Shown here in pieces: positions 15,632 through 23,416 of a DNA stretch of 64,000 nt; position 1 is the first letter of the stretch; the number at the start of each line of letters is the position of its first letter. The position numbers were made by a program, and so were the translations under genes. The stretch is taken from NCBI RefSeq assembly GCF_017744045.1, contig NZ_JAGHRD010000006.1. The stretch is one strand, 5' to 3'. This DNA is from Pelagimonas sp017744045. GTDB lineage: Bacteria > Pseudomonadota > Alphaproteobacteria > Rhodobacterales > Rhodobacteraceae. The notes below the pieces were generated by a model. It had not been told where the DNA came from. It made no database searches and worked only from the letters and a program-made list of their open reading frames with translations.

Positions 15632-16342
15632 TTACTCTGCCGGTGCCACAAGAGGGCGCTTGACCACATTCACCATATTACCGTTCAGCGCCCTCTGGAC
15701 CAAAGGCCCAATCCAGAATCCCTGGCAACCAAGCCAAATGCACTGGATACCGCTCGGCCAATCGCCGTAAAGGGGCCTGGTTGCGTTTGAGAAAGACAAC
15801 CGAAAACCGCCCAAGCGCCATTTCCACTTGGCCATTTCGGCATCGTGGACCGTTTCCATCTCAGCAACCTGTTCTCGAACGACACGCCCCGAGACCAATT
15901 CCTCACTCGCCACCCGAGCCAATTCGCGGGTTTCCTCGACCAGCCCGCGCGCGGTCTGATCGCTGGCCGCCTCCCCCAGCGCAGCCTCGGTCACCAGCGC
16001 AATATCGCGCGCCACATCCGGGTCAACCGAGTCGCTCTCGGCAATGCTGGTTTCAACCTCGCGGAAATCGACCGCATCCTGCTGCACATCTTGCGCGGAA
16101 ATACGGACTCCTTGGCCTTGCTCCTGATAGGCGACCCAATTGGGAAACCGGTTCAGGTAAACCTCTATCTGCACCGCGAATTGCTGCAATAACGGGGCGG
16201 CACCCGTTGGCAGGCAGTCACAAAACTCTTTGTCTCTGGACAAATCCGCGATCCCTGATCCGATAGAGCCGATCATGACCACCTTATCCGGGTCATAGGC
16301 CGCTCCCATCGCCTGATCAAAGGCCCGTAGAAACGCTTGCAA
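15632..16342 (-). CDS. Downstream half of an amber-interrupted LRR gene
   Basis: This 236-codon frame lies directly after the TAG of the LRR gene and in the same reading frame. Its only start at the junction would be TTG at 16342, with no convincing ribosome site. It continues the style of the upstream half (LQAFLRAFDQAMGAAYDPDKVV), has helical Ala/Glu-rich stretches in the middle, and ends with a Trp/Gly-rich hydrophobic segment (IQCIWLGCQGFWIGPLV) that may associate with membrane. I do not recognise a domain. It is most simply the C-terminal part of one ancestral 515-residue protein, now separated by a nonsense mutation or reached by readthrough. Confidence 0.5.
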   Translation of the reverse strand: MQAFLRAFDQAMGAAYDPDKVVMIGSIGSGIADLSRDKEFCDCLPTGAAPLLQQFAVQIEVYLNRFPNWVAYQEQGQGVRISAQDVQQDAVDFREVETSIAESDSVDPDVARDIALVTEAALGEAASDQTARGLVEETRELARVASEELVSGRVVREQVAEMETVHDAEMAKWKWRLGGFRLSFSNATRPLYGDWPSGIQCIWLGCQGFWIGPLVQRALNGNMVNVVKRPLVAPAE

Positions 16343-17179
16343 CTACCCATGGTTGTGCAGATCAAAAGCCGCGCCAAAGGTGTCGCGAAACGTCTTGAGC
16401 GCCTGCCACCCATCCCGCGCCAGTTTTTCATGTTGCTCATCCGACAGAGGCAGGACAGCCTTGCTCGTCAAAACCCCTTCGACAATCTCAACTGAAATGG
16501 GCGCAGCACGTTCTTGCGGTACCGATGGCGGTAATGCGGTAGCGCCATCGCCCTGCGGCGGCTCCCAATCCTCAAGATAGTCAAACAGCATCTCCAGCCG
16601 CTCCTGACTATCCCCAATCTCAGAAATCTCAGCAAGCCGTGGATCTATTCTGGTGGCCTTTGACCCTTTGAAATGAATTCCGTGATAGCCCCGTTCCAAT
16701 TTCGCCGAACGCATAAACGCGACGGGCCTCAGATCGCTAACCTCTGTGCCGTCCAGCCACAGGGTCTGCAACGCACTCATTCTGGACAGGGCGCTCAGGT
16801 CACTGACCATTGTGTCATTCAGCCCCAGGGTCTGCAACGCACTCAACCCGGACAGCGCGCTCAGATCGCTAACCTCTGTGTCGTTCAGCCACAGGGTCTG
16901 CAACGCACTCAACCCGGACAGCGCGCTCAGATCGCTAACCTCTGTGTTGTTCAGCCACAGGGTCTGCAACGCGCTCAACTCGGACAGCGCGCTCAGATCG
17001 CTGACCTGAGTGTCGTTTAGATACAAGTTCTGAAGCTTGGTCAGGTCGGCAATCTCTGGCGGCAGCTGCGTTAACGCCCTGCATTGCGAAACGCCCAAGT
17101 CAAGCGACGTAGCACCTGCCATCAAAGCTTTTTTGATCCGGTCTTGCGCCGCGACATAAGCAAACTCTGCTGCAATCAT
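16343..17179 (-). CDS. Leucine-rich-repeat protein (N-terminal half, ends at in-frame TAG)
   Basis: The 278-residue product has an N-terminal cap (1-48), five tandem 22-residue leucine-rich repeats (49-158) of internalin type (LQTLWLNDTEVSDLSALSG), and a helical region to the TAG. There is no signal peptide, so it is probably cytoplasmic. LRRs bind proteins; the partner is unknown. The stop codon is followed without a gap by another 236 sense codons in the same frame, so the gene is probably a truncated version of a longer one. It is convergent with nothing and sits 38 bp upstream of the end of xthA on the same strand. Confidence 0.65.
   Translation of the reverse strand: MIAAEFAYVAAQDRIKKALMAGATSLDLGVSQCRALTQLPPEIADLTKLQNLYLNDTQVSDLSALSELSALQTLWLNNTEVSDLSALSGLSALQTLWLNDTEVSDLSALSGLSALQTLGLNDTMVSDLSALSRMSALQTLWLDGTEVSDLRPVAFMRSAKLERGYHGIHFKGSKATRIDPRLAEISEIGDSQERLEMLFDYLEDWEPPQGDGATALPPSVPQERAAPISVEIVEGVLTSKAVLPLSDEQHEKLARDGWQALKTFRDTFGAAFDLHNHG
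16706..17035 (-). repeat. Five 66-bp tandem repeats encoding LRRs
   Basis: Five consecutive 66-bp units code for 22-residue leucine-rich repeats. The second to fourth units are nearly identical at DNA level, differing by a few substitutions, which indicates recent duplication by slippage or unequal exchange. The repeats are coding and have no spacer structure. Confidence 0.85.
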
Positions 17180-17217
17180 ATCCTGCTACCCCCTACCCCG
17201 CTGCCGCTTAGCTCAGC

Positions 17218-18006
17218 CTACAAATCCACCTCAGCGAACACCGGCGCGTGGTCGCTGGGCTGTTCCCAGCCGCGCACATGGCGCAGGATGCGGCTGTTGC
17301 CGCAGGCTTCGGCGATGTCGGGTGTGGCCCAGAGGTGATCGAGGCGACGGCCCTTATCCGCCGCATCCCAATCCTTGGCGCGGTAGGACCACCAGCTATA
17401 AAGCTTGCCCTCTGGAATGTCGCGGCGCGTCACATCCACCCAATTGGCCGAATCCTGCACCTGCGCCAGATGCTCCACCTCAATCGGGGTATGCGAGACG
17501 ATCTTGAGCAACTGTTTATGCGACCAGACATCATCCTCTTCGGGTGCAATGTTCAGATCCCCCACCAGTATGCTCTTTTCCGGCTTATTGGCATGGAACC
17601 AATCGCGCATCTCGGTCAGATAATCGAGCTTTTGGCCAAACTTCACATTGACCTCGCGATCGGGCTTATCCCCACCAGCAGGCACATAGAAGTTGTGAAT
17701 GGTCACCCCATTCTCAAGCTGCCCGGCAATGTGACGCGCATGGCCCAGCTCGGCAAAATCCTCACGCCCGACCTCTTTGATCGGCAGCTTGGACAGGATC
17801 GCCACGCCGTTATATCCCTTTTGCCCATTGGCCACCATGTGATCATAGCCTAGCTCTTGAAACACCTCGAACGGGATCTTGTCGACCGGGGATTTGCATT
17901 CCTGCAAACAGAGCACATCCGGCCCCTCTTCGCGCATCAACTGCGCCACCAGACCTTTGCGCAAACGCACAGAATTGATGTTCCAGGTGGCAAGGGTAAA
18001 GGGCAT
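17218..18006 (-). CDS. xthA: Exodeoxyribonuclease III
   Basis: This 262-residue enzyme of the exonuclease III/AP endonuclease family incises DNA at abasic sites and removes 3' blocking groups. The metal and catalytic residues are in the right order: TWNINSVR, LCLQECK (metal-binding Glu), GDLNIAPEEDDVW, GRRLDHLWAT, and SDHAPVF (catalytic His). The ATG at 18006 is preceded by AGGAGAGTTGTC and gives the family N-terminus MPFTLATWNINSVR; an in-frame upstream ATG at 18090 would add a leader not seen in the family. It is a single gene, probably constitutive. Confidence 0.95.
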   Translation of the reverse strand: MPFTLATWNINSVRLRKGLVAQLMREEGPDVLCLQECKSPVDKIPFEVFQELGYDHMVANGQKGYNGVAILSKLPIKEVGREDFAELGHARHIAGQLENGVTIHNFYVPAGGDKPDREVNVKFGQKLDYLTEMRDWFHANKPEKSILVGDLNIAPEEDDVWSHKQLLKIVSHTPIEVEHLAQVQDSANWVDVTRRDIPEGKLYSWWSYRAKDWDAADKGRRLDHLWATPDIAEACGNSRILRHVRGWEQPSDHAPVFAEVDL

Positions 18007-18086
18007 GACAACTCTCCTGATCAACGCGAGGCAGACCATGCCAAGATGCGAACAAAAGGGCAACCCGAAGCCTGTCCAATTTTGGA

Positions 18087-18992
18087 TCACATCTTGCGCA
18101 GGCAGTTTTCCAGAAGCGGGAGCACCTTGGCGTGAATATCCTCAAACACCGCTATCGTGTCTGTCGTATCATACAGAGACGAGACATCGTAATTGATACC
18201 CAAACCGGCCAACAAAACATCAGGGTCTTTGCCACATTCGTCGATAACCTCATGTAGATGGCTCCACAAATAACTTGGGTCATTGTGAAACAAGGTTGCA
18301 TCATCGACCGGGGCTCCGTCAGAGATGATCAAAACCATATGCGGACCGGCTGACCATGCCTTGGCTCTTTGCACCGCCCACAGAATAGCCTCTCCATCGA
18401 CGTTTTCTTTGAGCAGGTCTGCAAGAAGCATTGCCCGCAGAGAGTTTGGATGTTCCCCGTCTGTAAAGTCCGAATAGACGACGTGATTTAATGCACATAG
18501 GCGGCCCGGGTTTGATGGAGCCCTCTGTGCGCTCCACAAATCTCGAACCGGCGCGCCCTTCCATTCAACAGTGGTAAATCCGAGTATCTCAAAGGGTAGG
18601 TTGAGCTTGATCGCCAATTGCGCAGTCACTTCTGCGACAAAGGCAGCTAGCTGGATTTTGTCCCCTCTCATTGATCCGGAGTGATCTATCAACAAAGTCA
18701 AAGTCGAAGATTTCGGCAAATTCAACGAAGGTTGCAACCGCCCCGCAAGGCGTGTTGTTTCTGCCTGAAGAAGGGCAAAATCGGTTGCCCAAAACTGCTG
18801 TAATTCGCGCCAAGTTCGGTCGGCAGACGCGGCTGGTTCGCCAGCGTATTTCCTGATGCGTTCCAGATCCTTGGCACGAATTTCTTGATCAAACGCGTTT
18901 GTGAAAACCTTGTAAGACGGGGATAGGTGGTATGAATCGTTCAACGGCACCGGGCTTGAAAAAAGCTTGCGCAACCAATCCATTCTTACCAC
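18087..18992 (-). CDS. Stand-alone CobT-like VWA-domain protein
   Basis: The 301-residue protein resembles the C-terminal metal-binding VWA half of the aerobic cobaltochelatase subunit CobT. The MIDAS loop is LLIDHSGSMRG (Asp103). Other shared blocks are EILGFTTVEWKGAPVRDLW, then NPGRLCALNHVVYSDF, then LLKENVDGEAILWA, then ISDGAPVDDATL. CobT itself is about 600 residues with a long acidic N-terminal region, which is missing here and replaced by 90 different residues. No cobS or cobN is adjacent. It may therefore serve another AAA+ MoxR/CobS partner, or be a relic. The start could also be the ATG at 18983. Confidence 0.75.
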   Translation of the reverse strand: MVRMDWLRKLFSSPVPLNDSYHLSPSYKVFTNAFDQEIRAKDLERIRKYAGEPAASADRTWRELQQFWATDFALLQAETTRLAGRLQPSLNLPKSSTLTLLIDHSGSMRGDKIQLAAFVAEVTAQLAIKLNLPFEILGFTTVEWKGAPVRDLWSAQRAPSNPGRLCALNHVVYSDFTDGEHPNSLRAMLLADLLKENVDGEAILWAVQRAKAWSAGPHMVLIISDGAPVDDATLFHNDPSYLWSHLHEVIDECGKDPDVLLAGLGINYDVSSLYDTTDTIAVFEDIHAKVLPLLENCLRKM

Positions 18993-19032
18993 CCACTCAA
19001 AACCAACGATCAGAGTCCCCTAGCTTCCCGAT

Positions 19033-19686
19033 TCACTCAGGCAGCTTCGCCAAGCGCAGATAAGGCAGCACAGTGTTGATCTCACCATATTTGGCAATCG
19101 CATCCTCATCAGACACGGCGACCGGCACCACCACATCCTGACCCAGGGTCCAGTTCGCCGGGGTCGCTACGTTCTCACGCGCCGAGGTCTGTAGCGCGTC
19201 CAGCGCCCGTAGCACTTCGGCAAAGTTGCGGCCTACGGTCATCGGGTAAGTCATGGACAGTTTCAGCTTTTTGTCCGGCCCGATGATGAACACCACGCGC
19301 ACCGTGGCGCTATCTGCCGGGGTGCGGCCATCTGGCAGCACGTATTCGGCAGGCAACATGTCAAAGGCCTTGGCGACGGTCAGGTCTTCATCGGCGATAA
19401 TCGGGAAACCGGCGGGCGCGCCTGCGGTCTTTTCGATATCGGCCTTCCAGCCCTTGTGCTCTTCGACTCCATCGACCGAAATGCCCATCACTTTGGTGCC
19501 GCGCTTGTCCCATTCCTCGGCCAACTGAGCCACCGCGCCGAATTCAGTGGTGCAGACCGGGGTGAAATCCTTGGGGTGGGAAAAGAGAATCGCCCAACTG
19601 TCGCCAATCCAGTCGTGCAAGGTGATCTCACCCTGATCGGTCATCACTGTCAGATTGGGAATTTCATCATTGATACGCAAACCCAT
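19033..19686 (-). CDS. 1-Cys peroxiredoxin (Prx6 type)
   Basis: This 217-residue AhpC/TSA-family peroxidase has the Prx6 layout. The peroxidatic cysteine is Cys45 in HPKDFTPVCTTEFG. The long C-terminal extension, with ADSATVRVVFIIGPDKKLKLSMTYPMTVGRNF, is typical of the 1-Cys group. No resolving cysteine is present, so reduction must come from another thiol such as glutathione. It reduces peroxides in the cytoplasm. The ribosome site AGAAAGGATGCGAC precedes the start. It is divergent from the aldehyde dehydrogenase gene, with a 165-bp shared promoter region. Confidence 0.92.
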   Translation of the reverse strand: MGLRINDEIPNLTVMTDQGEITLHDWIGDSWAILFSHPKDFTPVCTTEFGAVAQLAEEWDKRGTKVMGISVDGVEEHKGWKADIEKTAGAPAGFPIIADEDLTVAKAFDMLPAEYVLPDGRTPADSATVRVVFIIGPDKKLKLSMTYPMTVGRNFAEVLRALDALQTSARENVATPANWTLGQDVVVPVAVSDEDAIAKYGEINTVLPYLRLAKLPE

Positions 19687-19851
19687 GTCGCATCCTTTCT
19701 AATTTGATGTCGCTTGTTGGCTATGTGCTGGCGAAACCATATTTTCCCGACGTCAGTTGTAAAGCCCCGACTTGCGCACCCGCATATGGGATGTCAGACT
19801 TTGCCGATACTCCGTCTTTAGGGCGGTCGCCTTCATGCATGGGAGAGACGC

Positions 19852-21291
19852 ATGATCGAGAAAAAACAGTTTTATATCAATGGCGAATGGGTCGATCCGA
19901 TTGAGGGTCGTGACTATGACGTCATTAATCCGACAACCGAAGAGCCCTGCGCGGTGATTTCCTTGGGGGGCCAGGCTGACACCGATGCTGCTGTTGCCGC
20001 CGCCAAGGCCGCCCTGCCCGGCTGGATGGCCACTCCGGTCGCGGATCGCATCACCCTGCTGGAAAACCTGCTCGCGGTCTATATGGATCGCGGCGAAGAT
20101 CTGGCTCAGGCCATGTCGGTCGCAATGGGCGCACCAATCGATATGTCCCGCTCTGCCCAGGTTGGCTCCGGGTCTTACCACATCAAGAACTTCATCACCG
20201 CCGCCAAAGATTTCGCCTGGGAACATCCGTTCGAAGATGGCACACCCGGCGCGCGCATCAGCCACGAGGCGGTCGGGGTCTGCGCCCTGATCACCCCATG
20301 GAACTGGCCAATGAACCAGGTCACGCTCAAGGTTGCAGCGGCGGCTGTGGCGGGCAACACGATGGTGCTGAAACCCTCCGAGGAAAGCCCGCTAGACGCC
20401 ATGGTCTTTGCCGAATTGATGCATGAGGCGGGCTTCCCCGCCGGTGTCTTTAACCTGGTGAATGGCGACGGCGTGGGCGTCGGCAGCCAGTTGACGGCAC
20501 ATCCCGATGTGGACATGGTGAGCTTTACCGGCTCGACCCGCGCAGGCAAGCTGATCTCCAAATCCGCCGCCGACACGCTGAAACGCGTGCATCTGGAATT
20601 GGGGGGCAAGGGCGCGAACCTGATCTTTGCCGATGCGGATGAAAAGGCGGTCAAGCGCGGCGTGCTGCACATGATGCAAAACACCGGACAAAGCTGTAAT
20701 GCCCCCTCGCGCATGATGGTCGAAGCCTCGGCCTATGACCGTGTGGTTGAAGAGGCGGCGCAGGTCGCGGCCAAGGTCACGGTCGGCCCCGCCGATAGCG
20801 AAGGCCGTCATATCGGACCCGTGGTCAATGAAACACAGTGGAGCAAAATCCAGGGCCTGATCCAATCCGGCATCGACGAAGGCGCGCGCCTTGTCGCCGG
20901 TGGCGTCGGTCGCCCCGATGGGCTGAACAAAGGCTTCTATGTCCGCCCCACGATCTTTGCCGATGTGACCCCGGAAATGACCATCGCCAATGAGGAGATC
21001 TTTGGCCCGGTCCTGTCGATCATGAAGTTCGAGACCGAAGAAGAAGCCGTGCAAATCGCCAATGACACGCCCTATGGCCTCACCAACTATGTCCAAAGCA
21101 CCGATGGCGCCCGCCGCAACCGTCTGGCACGTCAACTACGCTCTGGCATGGTGGAGATGAACGGCATGTCGCGCGGCAATGGTGCCCCTTTTGGCGGCAT
21201 GAAAATGTCCGGCAATGGCCGCGAAGGCGGAGCCCATGGCATCATGGATTTTGTCGAGATCAAATCGATCTCGGGCTGGGCGGACGACTAA
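19852..21291 (+). CDS. NAD(P)-dependent aldehyde dehydrogenase
   Basis: This 479-residue enzyme oxidises an aldehyde to the acid with NAD(P)+. The catalytic residues are Cys282 in TGQSCNAPSRM and Glu249 in LELGGKGAN; the cofactor lysine lies in MVLKPSEESP and the oxyanion asparagine in TPWNWPMNQ. The sequence is closest in style to the broad-specificity ALDH families (betaine-aldehyde or phenylacetaldehyde type), but specificity cannot be read. GGGAGAGACGC supports the ATG at 19852. A GC-rich stem follows at 21301 and then a dispersed repeat and a MITE. Confidence 0.9.
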   Translation: MIEKKQFYINGEWVDPIEGRDYDVINPTTEEPCAVISLGGQADTDAAVAAAKAALPGWMATPVADRITLLENLLAVYMDRGEDLAQAMSVAMGAPIDMSRSAQVGSGSYHIKNFITAAKDFAWEHPFEDGTPGARISHEAVGVCALITPWNWPMNQVTLKVAAAAVAGNTMVLKPSEESPLDAMVFAELMHEAGFPAGVFNLVNGDGVGVGSQLTAHPDVDMVSFTGSTRAGKLISKSAADTLKRVHLELGGKGANLIFADADEKAVKRGVLHMMQNTGQSCNAPSRMMVEASAYDRVVEEAAQVAAKVTVGPADSEGRHIGPVVNETQWSKIQGLIQSGIDEGARLVAGGVGRPDGLNKGFYVRPTIFADVTPEMTIANEEIFGPVLSIMKFETEEEAVQIANDTPYGLTNYVQSTDGARRNRLARQLRSGMVEMNGMSRGNGAPFGGMKMSGNGREGGAHGIMDFVEIKSISGWADD

Positions 21292-21300
21292 AACAAAAAA

Positions 21301-21327
21301 GGGCCGCGCCACTCTTATGCGCGGCCC
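21301..21327. terminator. Terminator-like stem after the aldehyde dehydrogenase gene
   Basis: A 9-bp stem (GGGCCGCGC with GCGCGGCCC) has a 9-nt loop. It is preceded by AAAACAAAAAA, so it is a canonical terminator on the minus strand and a weaker one, with tail GTGCTTCTTT, on the plus strand. Confidence 0.65.
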
Positions 21328-21330
21328 GTG

Positions 21331-21397
21331 CTTCTTTGGGCCAAAAATATCCCGGGGAGTCCTGCGCCTTGCGCAGGGCGGGGCAGCGCCCCGTCTC
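21331..21397 (+). repeat. Dispersed TTTGGGCCA repeat, copy 1
   Basis: The copy begins CTTCTTTGGGCCAAAAATAT, continues CCCGGGGAG, then a variable hairpin (CCTGCGCCTTGCGCAGG) and ends with the palindrome GGGGCAGCGCCCC. Three further copies lie at 39443, 54545 and 63879, each just downstream of a gene. Confidence 0.8.
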
Positions 21398-21408
21398 CGC
21401 TCACGTCT

Positions 21409-21619
21409 TAGGGTCAGAACCCATTAATTCACAACGCTCAGTTCGCCAGATTTTGTTCCAGACCAGGCATATGCCCGCAGGAATAGTGTTTCTATTTCAA
21501 GGGTATATAACGCAGGATGGGGAAAAATCTGGTGAACCCGTCGCGCCAAAGGCGCGCCAATATTAATTGGCCTCCCTTTGGGAGGACGGGCATTGCGAAT
21601 TAATGGGTCCTGACCCTAA
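21409..21619. mobile_element. 211-bp MITE with 23-bp terminal inverted repeats
   Basis: The ends (21409-21431 and 21597-21619) are inverted repeats of 23 bp with one mismatch, beginning TTAGGGTCAG. Similarity continues more weakly for about 10 bp inward. TA dinucleotides flank GGGTCAG and CTGACCC, which would fit a TA target duplication as made by IS630/mariner-type transposases. No transposase is encoded. Inside, a second inverted pair (21442-21455 with 21525-21538, around CCAGATTTT) lets the middle fold. The right end overlaps the rluA stop codon. Confidence 0.8.
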
Positions 21620-22272
21620 AACGGCGTCTTTGCCCGCACGCGAATACCGCGCCCGCTTTCGGGATGGCTGAACCGCAGTTCTTCGGCATGCAGCATCATC
21701 CGCTCAAACCCAGCCGCGGTTTCCGGCGCATAAAGCGGATCACCCAGGATCGGATGCCCCAGCGCCAGCATATGCACACGCAATTGGTGGCTGCGCCCGG
21801 TCTTGGGGAACAGCTTGACGCGGGTTTCGTCTTGGTTGGATCGCATGACCTTGTATTCGGTCAATGACGGCTTGCCGGTCTCGTGACAGACCATCTGGCG
21901 CGGCCGGTTCGGCCAATCCACAATCAGCGGCAGATCGACCTCGCCCTCCTTGGGCTCTAGCTGGCCAACCACCCGTGCTACATAGGTTTTCTTGGTCTTT
22001 CGCGCCTCAAACTGCGCCCCCAGATGGCGCTGCGCATGGGCGGTCAGACCAAAGACCATGACGCCCGAGGTATCGCGATCCAGCCGATGCACCAACCGCG
22101 CTGTGGGAAAGGCGACCTCGACCCGGGTCAGCAGACAATCCGCCAGATCCGGTGTCTTACCGGGGACAGAGAGCAGCCCCGCCGGCTTATTGACCACCAA
22201 GACCTCAAGATCTTCGTGCAGGACCTCCAAAGGATCCATCGGCGGGGTGTAAATGTCGTTCTGCTGCATCAA
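21616..22272 (-). CDS. rluA: RluA-family pseudouridine synthase
   Basis: This 218-residue enzyme isomerises uridine in rRNA/tRNA. The catalytic aspartate is Asp65 in the family motif VHRLDRDTSGVMVFG. Also present are VVNKPAGLLSVPG near the N-terminus and KLFPKTGRSHQLRVHMLALGHPILGD near the C-terminus. There is no S4 domain and the length is that of RluA, which modifies 23S U746 and tRNA U32 in E. coli. The TAG stop codon lies within the inverted repeat of the adjacent MITE, so the natural C-terminus was probably replaced by the insertion. The last residues RAKTPF are still family-like, so activity should be intact. Confidence 0.88.
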   Translation of the reverse strand: MMQQNDIYTPPMDPLEVLHEDLEVLVVNKPAGLLSVPGKTPDLADCLLTRVEVAFPTARLVHRLDRDTSGVMVFGLTAHAQRHLGAQFEARKTKKTYVARVVGQLEPKEGEVDLPLIVDWPNRPRQMVCHETGKPSLTEYKVMRSNQDETRVKLFPKTGRSHQLRVHMLALGHPILGDPLYAPETAAGFERMMLHAEELRFSHPESGRGIRVRAKTPF

Positions 22273-22284
22273 AGCCTCGGCAAA

Positions 22285-23169
22285 TCACGCCCGGCGCATC
22301 TGCCGGACCAAGGGCACGGAATAGATCACAAGCGCGGCCCAGATCAATGGGAAAGCGATCTGACGCGCCGGATCGACCTCTTCGCCAAAGGCAAACACCG
22401 CCACCAAAAAGATCATTGTGGGTGCGATATATTGCAAAATGGCGATGGTCGACAGGCGTAACCGCTTGGCTCCATTGGCATAAAACAAAAGCGGCACAGC
22501 GGTCACGATCCCGCAGCCCATCAGGATCCAGGTGTCATAAGCACTGCTCAAAAACTTGCCCTCGGGCCCTAGCCAGATCAGGTAAAGGATTGAAGGCACA
22601 GACAAAATCAGCACTTCGAGCATGAAACCCTGATTGGGTCCAATGGGGAGCGATTTTTTGAAATAGGCGTAAAACCCCCAGCTCACCATCAGGCCCATGG
22701 CGATCCAAGGCGGGCGTGGGGTTGCGATGAACAGGATCACAACGGCGATGGCCGCCAGGAAAAGTGCGATTATTTGCAGGCGGTTAGGGCGTTCCCCGAG
22801 CAGGACAGCCCCCATCAACACGCTGAACAGCGGATTGACGTAATAGCCCAGCGCGGCATCCACTGTGCGATCAATCGAAATCGCCCAGACATAAATTGCC
22901 CAATTGATCGAGATCAGCGCCGCGGTCATCGCGGCCATGGCCAGCATTTTCGGACTGCGCAAAGCGTCACGTAAGTCGCGGGTACGACGCAATAAAATCA
23001 GGACAAGCCCGGCAATGGGCACGGACCATATCACCCGATGCGCCACCACTTCGACCGCGGGAACATGCTCAACCAGCTTGAGGTAAAGCGGCAAAAACCC
23101 CCAAAGAAAATAGGCGGTTACGGCGTAGGCCAGCCCGCTGGGGCTATCGGTATTGGTTGGCGATGTCAT
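22285..23169 (-). CDS. rarD: RarD-type EamA/DMT transporter
   Basis: This 294-residue protein has about ten membrane segments and two EamA repeats, and is an inner-membrane drug/metabolite transporter. The RarD subfamily start is visible as LAYAVTAYFLWGFLPLYLKLV, followed by EVVAHRVIWSVP and, in the second half, ILQYIAPTMIFLVAVFAFGE. Substrate unknown. I chose the ATG at 23169, preceded by AAGGAGACCTTCC; the frame runs on upstream through non-coding sequence. Upstream lies a series of helically phased TTTG boxes. Confidence 0.88.
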   Translation of the reverse strand: MTSPTNTDSPSGLAYAVTAYFLWGFLPLYLKLVEHVPAVEVVAHRVIWSVPIAGLVLILLRRTRDLRDALRSPKMLAMAAMTAALISINWAIYVWAISIDRTVDAALGYYVNPLFSVLMGAVLLGERPNRLQIIALFLAAIAVVILFIATPRPPWIAMGLMVSWGFYAYFKKSLPIGPNQGFMLEVLILSVPSILYLIWLGPEGKFLSSAYDTWILMGCGIVTAVPLLFYANGAKRLRLSTIAILQYIAPTMIFLVAVFAFGEEVDPARQIAFPLIWAALVIYSVPLVRQMRRA

Positions 23170-23236
23170 GGAAGGTCTCCTTGGCGAAAACCTAACCATG
23201 TGGTCAGAAAAAGGGGAAGCCTGCGCGTGATGACAT

Positions 23237-23390
23237 TTTGTGATGAGGGCGCACATTTCGTGATGAAAGATGGGGTATTTGTACCAAAATCGGGGTGTTT
23301 TGTACCAATTGCCCCCGGTTTTGCGCGTATTTTGCGAGTTGGACTGCCAAATTCGGGCGATGAGGTCCGATTCAGACCAATCTGTACAAA
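23237..23390. promoter_or_regulatory. Helically phased TTTG boxes upstream of rarD
   Basis: TTTG-type boxes start at 23237 (TTTGTGATGA), 23257 (TTCGTGATGA), 23278 and 23299 (TTTGTACCAA twice), 23320 (TTTGCGCGTA) and 23331 (TTTGCGAGTT). The steps are 20, 21, 21, 21 and 11 bp, close to whole helical turns. An inverted TTTGTACAGA lies at 23381-23390. The stretch is 70-220 bp upstream of rarD and contains no gene. It may be a multi-site binding region or bent DNA. Confidence 0.4.
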
Positions 23391-23416
23391 ACAGGCCGCG
23401 TTTTGGGGGGATTGCC

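Noticed and set aside
16706..17035. CRISPR-like regular repeats
   Set aside because: The 66-bp period is a coding LRR array with no distinct spacers.
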